A model generated the notes under the pieces. It saw nothing but the letters and a program-made list of their open reading frames with translations. It did not search any database and was not told the origin of the DNA. The translations under genes were made by a program, and so were the position numbers. From assembly GCA_913049565.1 (NCBI GenBank), contig CAJWZG010000150.1:1-7034 (forward strand): a stretch of 7,034 nt of DNA, read 5' to 3'. Positions 6,429-7,034 of the stretch are shown in pieces (position 1 is the stretch's first letter; the number at the start of each line of letters is the position of its first letter). The stretch is from an uncultured Gammaproteobacteria bacterium (lineage in GTDB: Bacteria > Pseudomonadota > Gammaproteobacteria > Pseudomonadales > Azotimanducaceae_A).

Positions 6429-7034
6429 ATGATAGATCTTAAGATGTTGCGCACTGATCCTGAAAAGGTTGCAGATGTACTGCGGATCAAGGATTTCTCT
6501 ATGGACGTTGACGCTTTCAGTAGACTGGAAGAGCAGCGCAGGTCTTTGCAACAACAAACCGAAGATCTACAGAACGAACGCAATGTTAAGTCTAAATCCA
6601 TCGGTCAAGCCAAAGCCGCAGGCGAGGATATAGCGCCGCTGGTTGCCGAGGTCGGCGATCTGGGCGATCGTCTAGACGAATCCAAGGCCGCTTTTGCTGA
6701 CGTACAAGAAGCGTTGGAAGGGCTATTGATGTCGTTGCCCAACCTACCCCACGAGAGTGTGCCCGCCGGTAAGAATGAGGCAGATAATCAACTGTTACAC
6801 CATTGGGGTTCGCCGGGCGATTTTGATTCGGATCCATTGGATCACGTCGATCTGGCGGATCAAGGAGGCCTAGACTTTGAAACCGCCGCCAAGGTGACAG
6901 GGTCTCGATTTGTCGTCATGCGAGGCCCTATGGCGCGCCTGCATCGTGCCTTAACGCAATTTATGCTCGACTTGCATGCTCACCATCATGGATACCAAGA
7001 AGTTTATGTGCCTTATCTAGTCAATTCAGACAGT
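6429..7034 (+). CDS. serS: Seryl-tRNA synthetase (partial, 3' end outside window)
   Basis: SerS is the class II synthetase that charges tRNA-Ser (and tRNA-Sec where present) with serine in the cytoplasm. The 202 codons seen, out of about 425 in the family, start MIDLKMLRTDPEKVADVLRI. The long antiparallel coiled-coil arm that grips the tRNA long variable loop runs from about 28 to 100, including QNERNVKSKSIGQAKAAGED (48-67). After the SLPNLPHESVPAGKNEADN hinge (102-120) comes the start of the catalytic core: DHVDLADQGGLDFETAAKVT (138-157), GSRFVVMRGPMARLHRALTQ (158-177), FMLDLHAHHHGYQEVYVPYL (178-197). This matches E. coli SerS closely. Motifs 2 and 3 lie beyond the window. The ATG has a good Shine-Dalgarno. 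The frame stays open to the final base, so truncation is a window effect. Confidence 0.97.
   Translation, partial: MIDLKMLRTDPEKVADVLRIKDFSMDVDAFSRLEEQRRSLQQQTEDLQNERNVKSKSIGQAKAAGEDIAPLVAEVGDLGDRLDESKAAFADVQEALEGLLMSLPNLPHESVPAGKNEADNQLLHHWGSPGDFDSDPLDHVDLADQGGLDFETAAKVTGSRFVVMRGPMARLHRALTQFMLDLHAHHHGYQEVYVPYLVNSDS

Overview
The window is chromosomal housekeeping DNA from a gammaproteobacterium, with moderate G+C judged by eye. The gene order (infA, bpt, aat reading left; ftsK, lolA, rarA, serS reading right) is, from memory, the arrangement seen in Pseudomonas and its marine relatives. Enterobacteria such as E. coli have a related order but lack bpt here. The presence of both Aat and Bpt, a short Pseudomonas-sized FtsK and a LolA/RarA pair all fit that group. 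The genus cannot be named from the sequence alone.

Layout. Two gene sets diverge from a central spacer at about 1975-2119. Reading left on the minus strand are a small conserved protein (1696-1974), aat (959-1687), bpt (243-962) and infA (1-153, cut by the window edge). The first three are packed tightly, with an 8-nt gap and then a 4-nt ATGA overlap, so they look like one transcript. An 89-nt spacer with strong inverted repeats separates bpt from infA. Reading right on the plus strand are ftsK (2120-4432, TTG start), lolA (11-nt overlap with ftsK), rarA (8-nt overlap with lolA, GTG start) and, after a 59-nt gap, serS (6429 to the window end, incomplete).

Function. The left set carries the two leucyl-tRNA-dependent enzymes that put destabilising N-terminal residues on proteins, feeding the bacterial ClpS-ClpAP N-degron route, followed by initiation factor IF-1. 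The right set combines chromosome segregation at the division septum (FtsK), lipoprotein transport across the periplasm (LolA), replication-fork maintenance (RarA) and charging of tRNA-Ser (SerS).

No mobile element, CRISPR array, rRNA or tRNA gene was found, and I see no convincing undescribed system. The points most worth a second look are: a hairpin at the end of aat that buries the bpt ribosome-binding site; a nested inverted repeat just upstream of infA; a small ankyrin-like protein heading the N-degron operon where trxB sits in Pseudomonas; and a cluster of CAAC/GTTG half-sites in the divergent spacer.
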